Shown here piece by piece: positions 55,882 through 64,000 of a stretch of 64,000 bases of DNA. The stretch comes from an uncultured Campylobacter sp. (GTDB taxonomy: Bacteria > Campylobacterota > Campylobacteria > Campylobacterales > Campylobacteraceae): the NCBI RefSeq assembly GCF_937973075.1, contig NZ_CALBWL010000065.1, positions 120,746-184,745 on the forward strand, read 5' to 3'. The position numbers and the translations under genes were made by a program. The number at the start of each line of letters is the position of its first letter. Within the stretch, counting starts at the first letter, position 1. The notes under the pieces are model-generated. The model worked only from the letters and a program-made list of their open reading frames with translations, ran no database searches and had not been told where the DNA came from.

Positions 55882-56641
55882 TTTCGCCCTCCTTGCAGCA
55901 GCATTCGTTAAGCGCGAGATCGACGGCGCAGAAGTGCCCGTGCTCGCGTCGCAGGTGCTCTAAAAATTCCGCTCTGCCTCCCGGATCGATCTCATGAGTG
56001 TGCGCCGAGCCGTTTGCGACGTAAAGCGCGCGGTTTGCGTAATTTAGCGCGAGCTGCACATCGTGGCTGATTAGAATTATGCCGCAGCCGCCCTCGTTTA
56101 GGGATTTTAAAAGCTCGTAAATTTGAACCTGCCCCATCGTGTCGATGCTCGCTAGCGGCTCATCAAGAAGTAAAATTTTAGCCTTCGCGCACAGCGCCCG
56201 CGCGATGTAAACGCGCTGTCTCTGCCCGCCGCTAAGTTCGCTGATACGGCAGTCTGCAAGGTCTTGCATACCTACGCGCCCCAGGGCTTGCATGGCTTGC
56301 TCGCGCTCGAATTTACTATAAAAGCCTAAAATTTTCTTATCTATCAGCCCCATTAAAACGACTTCGAGCACGCTTATGGGAAAGCTTTTGTTTATCGCGA
56401 TGAACTGCGGCACGTAGCCCATTTGCGCCCTGGCAAGCGCGGGCGATCTGCCTAAAATTTCGATCGTGCCCGAGCTTGGTCGCAGCAGCCCCAAAAGCAG
56501 CTTTAAAAGGGTGCTTTTGCCGCCGCCGTTGGGTCCGAAAATCGCTAAAAAATCGCGCAGCTCGTAGTTTAAGTTTATATCTTTTAAAATTTCGCGTTTT
56601 TCGTAAGCAAAGTTTAAATTTCTTATCGTCACGTCCGCCAT
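55874..56641 (-). CDS. Metal ABC transporter ATP-binding protein (ZnuC-like)
   Basis: 255 residues from the ATG at 56641, preceded by GAAAGGGCG; an ATG at 56704 adds 21 unrelated residues. Walker A GPNGGGKST, signature LSGGQRQR, Walker B ILLLDEPLASID and switch His ISHD are intact. C-terminal HEIDPGGRAEFLEHLRREHG and paired Cys (ECCCKEG) recall metal-binding tails. It forms a two-gene unit with the permease. Confidence 0.87.
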   Translation of the reverse strand: MADVTIRNLNFAYEKREILKDINLNYELRDFLAIFGPNGGGKSTLLKLLLGLLRPSSGTIEILGRSPALARAQMGYVPQFIAINKSFPISVLEVVLMGLIDKKILGFYSKFEREQAMQALGRVGMQDLADCRISELSGGQRQRVYIARALCAKAKILLLDEPLASIDTMGQVQIYELLKSLNEGGCGIILISHDVQLALNYANRALYVANGSAHTHEIDPGGRAEFLEHLRREHGHFCAVDLALNECCCKEGENG

Positions 56642-56740
56642 GAACGCCCTTTCGCCTAGATTTTGAAAGCATTTATTATAGCCCAAATTCGGAAAAATTG
56701 CCAAATTTTGCTATTATTACAAAAAATTTAAAGGCGAGCG

Positions 56741-57649
56741 GTGGAGAAAATCAGCGAAAAATCACATAAAAATAGCTGGGATAAAAAGTCCGAAAGTTAC
56801 GCTAAATTTAACGGCGAGCTAGGGGATTTCGGCAAGCGGGTGTTTGAGATACTGCGCGGCTGGGGCGTGAGCTTTGCGGGCAAAAGCCTACTCGACGTGG
56901 GCGCCGGTACGGGGGTTTACTCGCTATATCTCGCGTCGCTGGGCGCTAAGGTTACGGCGATCGATAGCTCGGAGGGGATGCTACGCGAGCTAAGGCGCAG
57001 CGCGGAGGAGTTTGGCATCCCTTTGCAAAACGTATTAAATTTAAGCTTCGCGGAGTTTTGCGAGCGGCTGAGCCGCGATGGTTTTGCAAACGCGGCGGGC
57101 GAAAATTTTAAAATTTATCCGCGATCGCAAAGTAAAATTTCAAACTCGCAAGCTCAGGAAGCGCAGGCTTTAAATTTAAAAGACGCTGCGAGCAAAAGCC
57201 GCGAGAGCGAAAATTTTAAAATTCCCGCAGTTTTTGACATCGCGTTTCTTACGATGAGTCCCGCGCTAAAAAGCACGGAGGATTTTGAGGCGTTTTTGGC
57301 TTTGGGCGAGCGCAAAATTTATCTAAACTGGGCGAGCGAGCGCAATTCGTCGATGCTGGCGCCGCTGTTTGAGCGCTTCGGCACAGGAGCTAAAAGACTT
57401 GCTACCGCTGCCGAAAAGTTTGAGGCGCTGCTCGTGGCGCGCGACATCAAGTTTAAAAGCGAAATTTTAACCGAGAGGCGCGAGCAAAAACGCAGTCTGC
57501 GAGAAGCGGTGCAAAACGCCGCGTGGCACCTACATATGGACGGCGCGGAGGCTAGCGAGCGCGAGATCGAGGAGATTTTGAAAAAGCGGGCTAAAGGCGG
57601 GATGATAAGTGATGAGATCGAAGCGAGCTTTAAGCTGTTTTATATTTAG
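56741..57649 (+). CDS. Class I SAM-dependent methyltransferase with low-complexity insert
   Basis: 302 residues from a GTG at 56741. NSWDKKSESYAKFNGELGDF precedes motif I LLDVGAGTGVYSLYLASLGA and motif II VTAIDSSEGMLRE. Residues 118-165 are an insert (NFKIYPRSQSKISNSQAQEA ... SKSRESENFKI) between the usual strands, after which FDIAFLTMSPALKSTEDFEA, motif IV region, resumes. The insert has the same Asn/Ser/Gln/Lys style as the extensions at 18 and 53 kb. Substrate unknown. It overlaps the next gene by 38 bases. Confidence 0.75.
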   Translation: MEKISEKSHKNSWDKKSESYAKFNGELGDFGKRVFEILRGWGVSFAGKSLLDVGAGTGVYSLYLASLGAKVTAIDSSEGMLRELRRSAEEFGIPLQNVLNLSFAEFCERLSRDGFANAAGENFKIYPRSQSKISNSQAQEAQALNLKDAASKSRESENFKIPAVFDIAFLTMSPALKSTEDFEAFLALGERKIYLNWASERNSSMLAPLFERFGTGAKRLATAAEKFEALLVARDIKFKSEILTERREQKRSLREAVQNAAWHLHMDGAEASEREIEEILKKRAKGGMISDEIEASFKLFYI

Positions 57650-58484
57650 CCTGGCGCCGCTTTTAGGGCTTTGCGGCAATCTTTTTACGCCGCTTGAGAT
57701 GCCTAAATATGACCCACAAAAGGCTCGGCTGGGCGCAAAGATTTTTACCGACGTAAGATTTAGCCGCAAAGGCCGCTCCTGCGAGAGCTGCCATAACTTC
57801 TATCTAAATGACTCGGGCGCTTCGGTGCGCGATGGACGCGTGCCTACGCTAATAAATTCTTATTACTTTGATCGCTACTTGGGCGATTATAATTTCGCGG
57901 GCTTTGAAGCGCGGATCGCGACGTCGGTTTTTAGTGAGAATGAACTGGACGCGAGCGAAGATAGAATTTTAGAGCTTATCAGGAAGAATTTAACCTACAA
58001 GCAGGCTTTTGAAAGTGCTTACGGTGAGGCGAATATGGCGAACTTCATTGATGCGCTAAAGGAATTTTTAAAGTCCAAAACGGCGATAAATTCCAAATTT
58101 GACCGATTTTTGCGCGGCGAGGTTAAGCTAAATGATGCCGAATATAACGGATATGTGCTTTTTGTGCGGCTGTGTTCGGCATGTCATAACGGCGTTAGCC
58201 TAGGCACCGGCAGCTTTACTAAAATTCGCCCAAGCGCGGAAGAGAAGGATGCACCTAGGCATAGGTTTACCTCCGACGGATTTGAGCTGCGCCGCGTGCC
58301 TAGCTTGCGCAATATCACGCAAACCGCGCCTTACGTAAACGGGCAGACGGATTTGCGTCTTGCGGTGCGGCAGATCGCAAAGGATCTGCTAAAATACGAT
58401 CTTAGCGATGGGGAGCTTGATGCTTTGATGAGCTTTTTAGCTACGCTTAAAGGCGATATGACGGAGGCGCAGGATGAAAGATAA
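57612..58484 (+). CDS. Di-heme cytochrome c peroxidase / MauG-family protein
   Basis: 290 residues from the ATG at 57612. Signal peptide to about residue 22. Two c-type haem sites: CESCH (in GRSCESCHNFYLNDSG) and CSACH (in VRLCSACHNGVSLGTGSFTK). RRVPSLRNITQTAPYVNGQT corresponds to the family's late R-N-V-x-x-T-x-P-Y-x-H-x-G region, with Asn-Gly in place of His-x-Gly. It probably acts in the periplasm in peroxide reduction or electron transfer. It overlaps the following gene by 11 bases, suggesting coupling. Confidence 0.85.
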   Translation: MRSKRALSCFIFSLAPLLGLCGNLFTPLEMPKYDPQKARLGAKIFTDVRFSRKGRSCESCHNFYLNDSGASVRDGRVPTLINSYYFDRYLGDYNFAGFEARIATSVFSENELDASEDRILELIRKNLTYKQAFESAYGEANMANFIDALKEFLKSKTAINSKFDRFLRGEVKLNDAEYNGYVLFVRLCSACHNGVSLGTGSFTKIRPSAEEKDAPRHRFTSDGFELRRVPSLRNITQTAPYVNGQTDLRLAVRQIAKDLLKYDLSDGELDALMSFLATLKGDMTEAQDER

Positions 58485-60894
58485 GATAATGTGGGCTTTG
58501 ATGGTGGGGATTATGATATTAGGCATAATCATCGCCGGGAATTATTTCTCGTCGCTAAGAGATGTAGCGAGATTTAGCACGATTTCGCGCGAGCTAGCTT
58601 TGATCGATAACGCCGATAACCGCTTAAATATATTATTTGATGCAAAGATCGCAAGAAGGGACTTTTCGATTGCAAATGCCGATATGCGCGGCATCTATCA
58701 GGTGCTGCAAGCCTTACAAAAAGACAAAATCATCGATAAAATCGGACTTAGCAGCGATGTGCGCGCGATCGGAAGCGCTTTTAGCGATAAAATTTCACTT
58801 TTGGACGAGCTTGGGGCTTTAAATTCGCAGAATTTAATCCTTTTTCAAAGTCTGCAGCAAAAATTTTTATCCAGTGGCGCAAATGCGCAAAGAGCAAATC
58901 TCTACTCTCAAATTTTAGGGCTTAATTATAAAAATCGCTCCGAGATCTCTGCTTTAAAAAGTGCGCTAGAAAGCGCAGATGCGTCAAGCCCCGACGAAGC
59001 TGCGTTTATAGGAATCGCACGGCAAATTTTAAGGAATTTCGAGCGGCAAAATATCATTGTAAGCGATAATCTCTCGTTGCTCAACGAGCGCTTCGCAAGC
59101 CTGCGCGAGCGATTTTCTTACGCTAGCGAGGAGTTTTACGGCTCGTTTATGCAAATGACGATGCTTTACACGGCGGTGTTTTTGTCGTTTTTACTGCTTA
59201 CTTACATCATAAATTCCGATGCTTTGCGTAGTAAACGCGCCCTCGCGCCCTATCACGCACTATGCGAACAAGCAGGCGAAGCGATAGTTTTAGCAGATCA
59301 AAACTTTAAAATTTTATACGCTAATAAAAGCGTGCTTAGCTTAAGCGGCTACGAACAAAGCGAGCTGGAAGGAAGCGATCTTGGAGTTTTGATGCCCAAA
59401 GATAAAGGGATCGAACTTCCTGCGATGGTAAATAAAAGCGCCAAAGATACGCGCCTGCTTCGTAAAAACGGCGAGCTAGCCGATGTGAGCCTAAGGCTAT
59501 CAAATATCGCAGCTGCATCCAAGCCGCCGCTATATGCGCTTTACGCTCATGACATCGGCGAGCGCGAGATTATGAAGCTAGCTCTTGCGAGCGCGAAGGA
59601 GAGCTTAAACAATCAAGTCTATATCGATCATCTTACGGGCCAGGGCAACGAAGCAGCGCTATATGAGCTAATAAACGCCGAAAAAACGGGCGTAGCGATC
59701 TACATCACTATCGTAAATTTTGCAAATTTACGGCTTTTTTACAAGGCAGAAACGACGAATGAAATTCTGCGCTCCTTTGCGCGCACGCTTGCAATGTGTA
59801 TCGAATCGCACGAGATCAAAGCTAGTATCTTTCGCATCCAATCGGATGAGTTTTGCCTATTTTACGAGGGACTAAATGTCGCGCGCGACGTGGAGATCAT
59901 AAATAAATACTTCACCGACAAGGTCTTTAATCTCCATACCACCGAGGGCTTTGCGTCCGCGCCTTTAAATATCACGATGGGCGTAAGCGAGCGCGCCGAC
60001 GTAGCGGGCGGCGCAAATAGGGTCTTTCAGGCGGTTATGGCGATGTATGAGGCGCAGAGCAAAAACGAGCACGTGGGCTTTTACTCGCGCCCAAATGCGA
60101 TTGAGGAAAAATATCTGCAAAATCAGATTATGATCAACACCATTCAAAACGCGATCAAGAAAAACCAAGTATTTGTACTCGTCCAGCCTATATTTGATAT
60201 CACCCACCGCGATCCTAGTGGTAACACCTACGGCACCGAGGGCGGTGATTATGTCCCGTTAGTATATGAAATTCTAATCCGCCTAATCGATCGTTCGGGC
60301 AAGACGCGCTGCCCGGGTGAGTTTATCGACATCGCAAAGCAGACCTCGCTTTACATCCCGCTAACTCAGGTCGTAATAAACGAAGCCTTTCGCTTGCTAG
60401 ACCGCTTCGCAGGGACTTGCTTTAGCATAAATCTTTCATATTTTGACATCGCAAACGAAGGCATCAAGGAGCTTTTAGAGCGCAAGCTCGCATCCAGCCC
60501 AAATGCTTCAAATTTATTTATTGAAATTTTAGAAAGCGAGGAATTCGACGATTACGAGAGCCTACGCAGCTTCATCGCCGTAGCCAAAAACTACGGCTGC
60601 AAGGTCGCGATAGACGATTTTGGCAGCGGATACTCCAACTACTATAGAATTTTAACGCTCGATGTGGATTACATAAAGATCGACGGAGCGCTCATCAAAA
60701 ATATCGCAAACGACAAAAACTCGCGCGCTATCGTCGAAACTATCGCTAACTTCGCGCGCAAGCAGGGCTACGAGCTCATCGCCGAATACGTAGAAAACCA
60801 CGAAATTTCAATCATCTTAGAAGAGATGGGGATTAAATATATGCAAGGCTACTTCTACAGCAAACCGATGGAGCCCTCGAGGATAAAATTCTAA
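58474..60894 (+). CDS. PAS-GGDEF-EAL protein with periplasmic sensor
   Basis: 806 residues. Membrane helices at 6-22 and 228-246 enclose a helical periplasmic domain. PAS at 260-365 (FKILYANKSVLSLSGYEQSE). GGDEF-type domain at 380-535 with a degenerate active site, QSDEF at 456-460. EAL domain at 560-806 with key residues kept: YEILIRL (Glu598), SINLS (Asn653), LFIEILE, AIDDFGSGYSN (Asp714, Asp715), YIKIDG (Lys735), LIAEYVEN and MQGYFYSKP. It therefore likely degrades cyclic-di-GMP, with the GGDEF part regulatory. Its start overlaps the peroxidase gene, so the sensor may respond to respiration or peroxide. Confidence 0.88.
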   Translation: MKDKIMWALMVGIMILGIIIAGNYFSSLRDVARFSTISRELALIDNADNRLNILFDAKIARRDFSIANADMRGIYQVLQALQKDKIIDKIGLSSDVRAIGSAFSDKISLLDELGALNSQNLILFQSLQQKFLSSGANAQRANLYSQILGLNYKNRSEISALKSALESADASSPDEAAFIGIARQILRNFERQNIIVSDNLSLLNERFASLRERFSYASEEFYGSFMQMTMLYTAVFLSFLLLTYIINSDALRSKRALAPYHALCEQAGEAIVLADQNFKILYANKSVLSLSGYEQSELEGSDLGVLMPKDKGIELPAMVNKSAKDTRLLRKNGELADVSLRLSNIAAASKPPLYALYAHDIGEREIMKLALASAKESLNNQVYIDHLTGQGNEAALYELINAEKTGVAIYITIVNFANLRLFYKAETTNEILRSFARTLAMCIESHEIKASIFRIQSDEFCLFYEGLNVARDVEIINKYFTDKVFNLHTTEGFASAPLNITMGVSERADVAGGANRVFQAVMAMYEAQSKNEHVGFYSRPNAIEEKYLQNQIMINTIQNAIKKNQVFVLVQPIFDITHRDPSGNTYGTEGGDYVPLVYEILIRLIDRSGKTRCPGEFIDIAKQTSLYIPLTQVVINEAFRLLDRFAGTCFSINLSYFDIANEGIKELLERKLASSPNASNLFIEILESEEFDDYESLRSFIAVAKNYGCKVAIDDFGSGYSNYYRILTLDVDYIKIDGALIKNIANDKNSRAIVETIANFARKQGYELIAEYVENHEISIILEEMGIKYMQGYFYSKPMEPSRIKF

Positions 60895-61452
60895 TCTCAT
60901 CTCGCCGCGACTTTATAGCCCGCCTCTTTAAATTTATAGCCCAAAGATCGCCTTCGTAAGGCGAGAAATTCTGATTTAGCAAGCCGACGCTTTAATTTAT
61001 ACGGAATTTATCTTGGTAGATACTGCGCGGTTTTATCGCAAACTTATGGCGCGTCTTATAGCTAGGATTGGCTTGGCAAATGAAGTGAGAGCTAAATTTA
61101 AAATTTGATAGCAGATTTATGGATGAAATTTTGCGAAGTTCAAAATTTTAAAATTCCAAGCCGTAGAATTTTAAAATTTGAAATGCGCGAGCTGCAAATT
61201 TAGGGCTAAATTTTAAAATTCCGAATCCCAAACCCGCCTGCAAATTTTAAAATTTTATGGCGTGAATTTCGATCCATTCGTTTTATAAACATTTCACGCG
61301 AGCTTTACAAAATAAAAATTTTAACGAGCTTTGCTCTAATTAGCGATAGAGCTTTCAAATGCAGGCGGAATTTTTAAGTGCAAACTTTCTTGCTTTCAGC
61401 AAGAATGGGTTTAAGCTTTAGGCTTTAGCGCATTAGCTCAAGCAAATTCGCT
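60895..61452. other. AAATTT-rich spacer, no gene seen
   Basis: About 560 bases with a dense series of AATTTTAAAATT palindromes (for example near 61095, 61143, 61169, 61212 and 61242). No ORF with RBS and no RNA gene recognised. Confidence 0.5.
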
Positions 61453-62961
61453 CTAAGCCTTCATACTCCCCGTATCCTTAAATCTTTGATGCCACGACAG
61501 CGCCTCGCTTAGGATGTGTGGAGTATGCCCCGCACAGGGCTGCGCGCATGCCCGCTCGAAATAATCTCTCAGCGCGTCTTGGTAAGTAGGGTGCGCGATG
61601 CTTATCATCGCGCGAGCCCGCTCACGAGGACATTTACCGCGCAGATCGGCGATGCCGTATTCGGTGATGATGACTTGAGTGTCGTGCTCGGTATGATCAA
61701 CGTGACTCACGAACGGCACGATAGCGCTAATCGCGCCGCCTTTAGCGAGCGACGGGCTCAAAAATAGCGACAAATATCCGTTGCGAGCGAAGTCACCGCT
61801 ACCGCCGATGCCATTTTTCATCTGCGAACCCATGACGTTAGTGGAGTTTACGTTGCCGTAGATGTCTGCCTCTAGCATGCCATTCATTGACACGACGCCA
61901 AGCCTTCTGATAAGCGCTGGTGAGTTGGAGACGTCTTGTGAGCGCAGTATGATGTGCTTGCGGTAGAAATCGATGTTTTTTTGAAATTCCTCGACGCCTG
62001 CGGGGCTAAGCGATAGCGCCGTGGCACTTGCAGTGCCTACGACGCTTCTTTTGATGAGATCTAGCATGCCGTCTTGAATCACCTCGGAGTAGCATTGCAG
62101 CCCTTGGTAGCCAGCATTTTGTAGCGAGCTAAGCACGGCGTTAGCGACGTTGCCGATGCCCGATTGTAGCGGCAGTAGCTTCTTTGCAGGAAGTCTGCCG
62201 CAAGCCTCCTCGTTTTTTAAGAATTTTACGACATTGCGCCCGATCGCACTTGAAATTTCGTCCACGGCAGTGAAATTATTGACGCGATCATGCGTCCTAG
62301 CCTCTATGACAGCGACTACTTTGGCAGAATCTACATGCATGTAGGGGCTACTTACGCGATCGCCTACCTGCTTGATCGGCAGATCCTCAGCATGCGGCGG
62401 CAGGCGCAGATCCGTAACATCGTGAATACCCTCCAGCTCAAGCGGCTGATAGTAATTTACTTCTAAAATCACGCGATCGGCGATATCGAGCCAGGCTTGG
62501 TTGTTGCCTAGCGATGTAGACGGCACGAGCTCACCGCTTTCTTTAATCGCCACTACTTCGATCACAGCAAAGTTTAGATGTGGAAAAAAGCCTGCCTTAA
62601 GCTGAGCAGCAAGGCTTGATAGATGCACGTCCGCGTATCGCACGGCGCCGCTATTTATCGCACGGCGCATATCGGCATCCGTAAAAAACGGCGCGCGAAA
62701 GCTCACAGCGCCTGCTTTTGCCAAAACTCCGTCTAAAAGCGGATCGGTCGATGCACCTGTAAAAATTTCGATTTGATAGGGCTCGCCTTTTTCGTGCAGT
62801 GCTGTCGCTCGTTGCGCTAGAGCTTGTGGTAGCGCTAGCGCGCAGCCCGCCCCAACAAAGCCGCTAAAGCCCACCGATGCGCCATTTGGGATCAGCTCGC
62901 AGGCTTCCTCGGCGCTCATAATTTTTGATTTTAGATATTTGTTTTGCACGCGTGAGTTCAT
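61453..62961 (-). CDS. Succinyl-CoA:acetate CoA-transferase / acetyl-CoA hydrolase family
   Basis: 502 residues. GASVGFSGFVGAGCALALPQ opens the first CoA-transferase domain. QCYSEVIQDGMLDL holds the catalytic Glu, and the Gly-rich NGIGGSGDFARNGYLSLFLS is the second glycine loop. The C-terminal ITEYGIADLRGKCPRERARA is typical. Members (ScpC, AarC, Cat1) swap CoA between acetate and succinate or other acyl groups in the TCA cycle and acetate metabolism. Monocistronic, with long spacers on both sides. Confidence 0.9.
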   Translation of the reverse strand: MNSRVQNKYLKSKIMSAEEACELIPNGASVGFSGFVGAGCALALPQALAQRATALHEKGEPYQIEIFTGASTDPLLDGVLAKAGAVSFRAPFFTDADMRRAINSGAVRYADVHLSSLAAQLKAGFFPHLNFAVIEVVAIKESGELVPSTSLGNNQAWLDIADRVILEVNYYQPLELEGIHDVTDLRLPPHAEDLPIKQVGDRVSSPYMHVDSAKVVAVIEARTHDRVNNFTAVDEISSAIGRNVVKFLKNEEACGRLPAKKLLPLQSGIGNVANAVLSSLQNAGYQGLQCYSEVIQDGMLDLIKRSVVGTASATALSLSPAGVEEFQKNIDFYRKHIILRSQDVSNSPALIRRLGVVSMNGMLEADIYGNVNSTNVMGSQMKNGIGGSGDFARNGYLSLFLSPSLAKGGAISAIVPFVSHVDHTEHDTQVIITEYGIADLRGKCPRERARAMISIAHPTYQDALRDYFERACAQPCAGHTPHILSEALSWHQRFKDTGSMKA

Positions 62962-63894
62962 TTTCCGTCCTAGCCGTGATTTGGGCGAAATTATAATATT
63001 TTTGCGCTAAATTTCAAAATCTAAAATTTGGTGCGCGAGCTAGGCTATAGAGCAAAATATGGGGCGTGGTAGGTTGGGATACGCCGTCAAACGCCTCCGA
63101 TCGGGCTTTTTTTACTTCGGCGGTTTGCAATACCCGCTTGCACAAGCGCTCGGTAAATAGGGCTTTAGCGTGAGCTTATTTAATGATCTGGCTACGATAT
63201 CATTAAACGCTTATCTCGCACCCAATCTTGCGGAATTTAGGCGCAAAATTTCATCGCATAATTTGTGGGCCGCGATATTTAAATTTAAGCTTCCTTTTGC
63301 AATTTAATCGCTCACCGCACTTAAATTTAAATTCCCGACTTGTAATTTTAAAATTTATCGCTCGTGGCATTTAAATTCCGCGGCTTGCTAGCCTTGAACT
63401 CATATTTGAAATTCCATCGCTTGCAGTACCACCTTTGCATGCCGCGCTTGGATTTTAATCCGCATTAATTGAAATTCCCTCTGCCTAAAATTCTTGCCTC
63501 TTCGCACAATATGGCAGTTTAAAATTTTAAATTTCGCGCTTTTTTGGGAGGGCGGCTCGACGTAGATACGCAAAATTTTGATAAATTTTACGCTTGCGAA
63601 ATTCTAAAAATTATATCATCGTCACGACTAAATTTCAGATTTTGTTTAAATTCTAGTTCTTAAAATTTTAGCCTAGTCGTCACGCACGATTTGTAATTCA
63701 AAGAGCCTTGTTGCACAAATTCTAATTTCTGCTGAGTCTAAAATCGACGCCGCTTACGACGCAAATTTAAACGCGTTTTAGAATTTAAAATTTAGTCCGC
63801 CTTGTTACCATTTTCGGTCAAGCTTTACTAAAATTTCAGCAAATTTTATACTCGCAAAATTTTAAACTCTACCGCCGCAAAATAGGGTGAAATT
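62962..63894. other. Long AT-rich spacer, no gene seen
   Basis: About 930 bases with many AAATTT/AAAATTTTAAA palindromes and no convincing ORF, RNA gene or mobile element. GCTCGCCACTT-type words recur loosely (CTCACCGCACTTAAATTTAA, CTCGTGGCATTTAAATTCCG), possibly decayed repeats. Confidence 0.45.
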
Positions 63895-64000
63895 TCATCT
63901 CTGCGGCTTGCCGTCGCCGAATTTTGCGATTATCTCCTCGCTGCAGCTTTCTTTGGGCGCCCAGCCTTCGCGCTTCATTCGCGCCAGATTGTCGCACGCC
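63895..64000 (-). CDS. C-terminal end of a gene cut by the window edge
   Basis: A frame open from the window end to a TGA at 63895-63897 gives CDNLARMKREGWAPKESCSE then EIIAKFGDGKPQR. The N-x-x-R-M-K-x-E-G-W-x-P-K-E pattern looks like real protein. Family not recognised from this fragment. Confidence 0.5.
   Translation of the reverse strand, partial: ACDNLARMKREGWAPKESCSEEIIAKFGDGKPQR

Overview
The window looks like chromosomal DNA of a Campylobacter-type epsilonproteobacterium of the higher-GC, oral group (C. gracilis, C. showae or C. rectus-like). The grounds are the NrdA, PyrG, RecJ, CdsA and Dxr sequences, the pervasive AAATTTTAAAATTT palindromes in and between genes, and a characteristic tyrosine integrase. 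This is inference from protein style; no database was searched. No rRNA, IS transposase or CRISPR array was seen.

Layout. 1-2.5 kb: a beta-propeller protein and a tRNA cluster (Ser, Cys, Leu, Gly on the minus strand, Ala on the plus strand) with an entericidin-like lipoprotein inside it. 2.5-7.1 kb: an AT-rich island directly behind tRNA-Ala. It starts with a broken integrase and carries eight small genes, several resembling immunity proteins of polymorphic-toxin systems, but no toxin. 7.2-16 kb: core genes (DUF3137 protein, nrdA, YdgA-like protein, pyrG-recJ). 16.4-22 kb: a minus-strand cluster with a NitT/TauT-type ABC importer, an odd 283-codon ORF, an NnrS-family membrane protein with a long repetitive N-terminal extension, and a cupin. 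22.2-31 kb: ilvD and leuC with a DUF262/DUF1524 (GmrSD-like) defence gene between them, then nitroreductase, NFACT protein, cdsA and dxr, followed by a second DUF3137-type protein.

32.5-43.7 kb: an integrative mobilizable element of about 11 kb in the 3' end of tRNA-Val. It has an integrase, small cargo genes, a truncated ParA, a HUH relaxase with a partner gene, an AEP-type primase, a DUF3987-like P-loop protein, an AlpA-like regulator and a divergent XRE/S24 repressor. Two copies of a 134-bp structured repeat flank its mobilization/primase block. 43.7-45.8 kb: behind the right attachment site lies a third integrase leader without an integrase, followed by an Imm32-like gene and other small genes. 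This suggests an older island displaced when the present element integrated.

46.1-64 kb: TonB-dependent receptor, methyltransferases, a frameshifted WGR/beta-propeller gene, MntP, a DMT transporter with a roughly 300-residue low-complexity extension, a zinc-type ABC importer lacking its binding protein, a di-heme peroxidase-like protein, a PAS-GGDEF-EAL protein and an acetate CoA-transferase. The last kilobase is AT-rich spacer with the tail of one more gene.

The most interesting signals are three related integrase left ends, two of them heading immunity-like gene islands; the paired structured repeats in the mobile element; the acceptor-stem mismatch in tRNA-Val; and repeat-derived extensions on otherwise ordinary membrane proteins.
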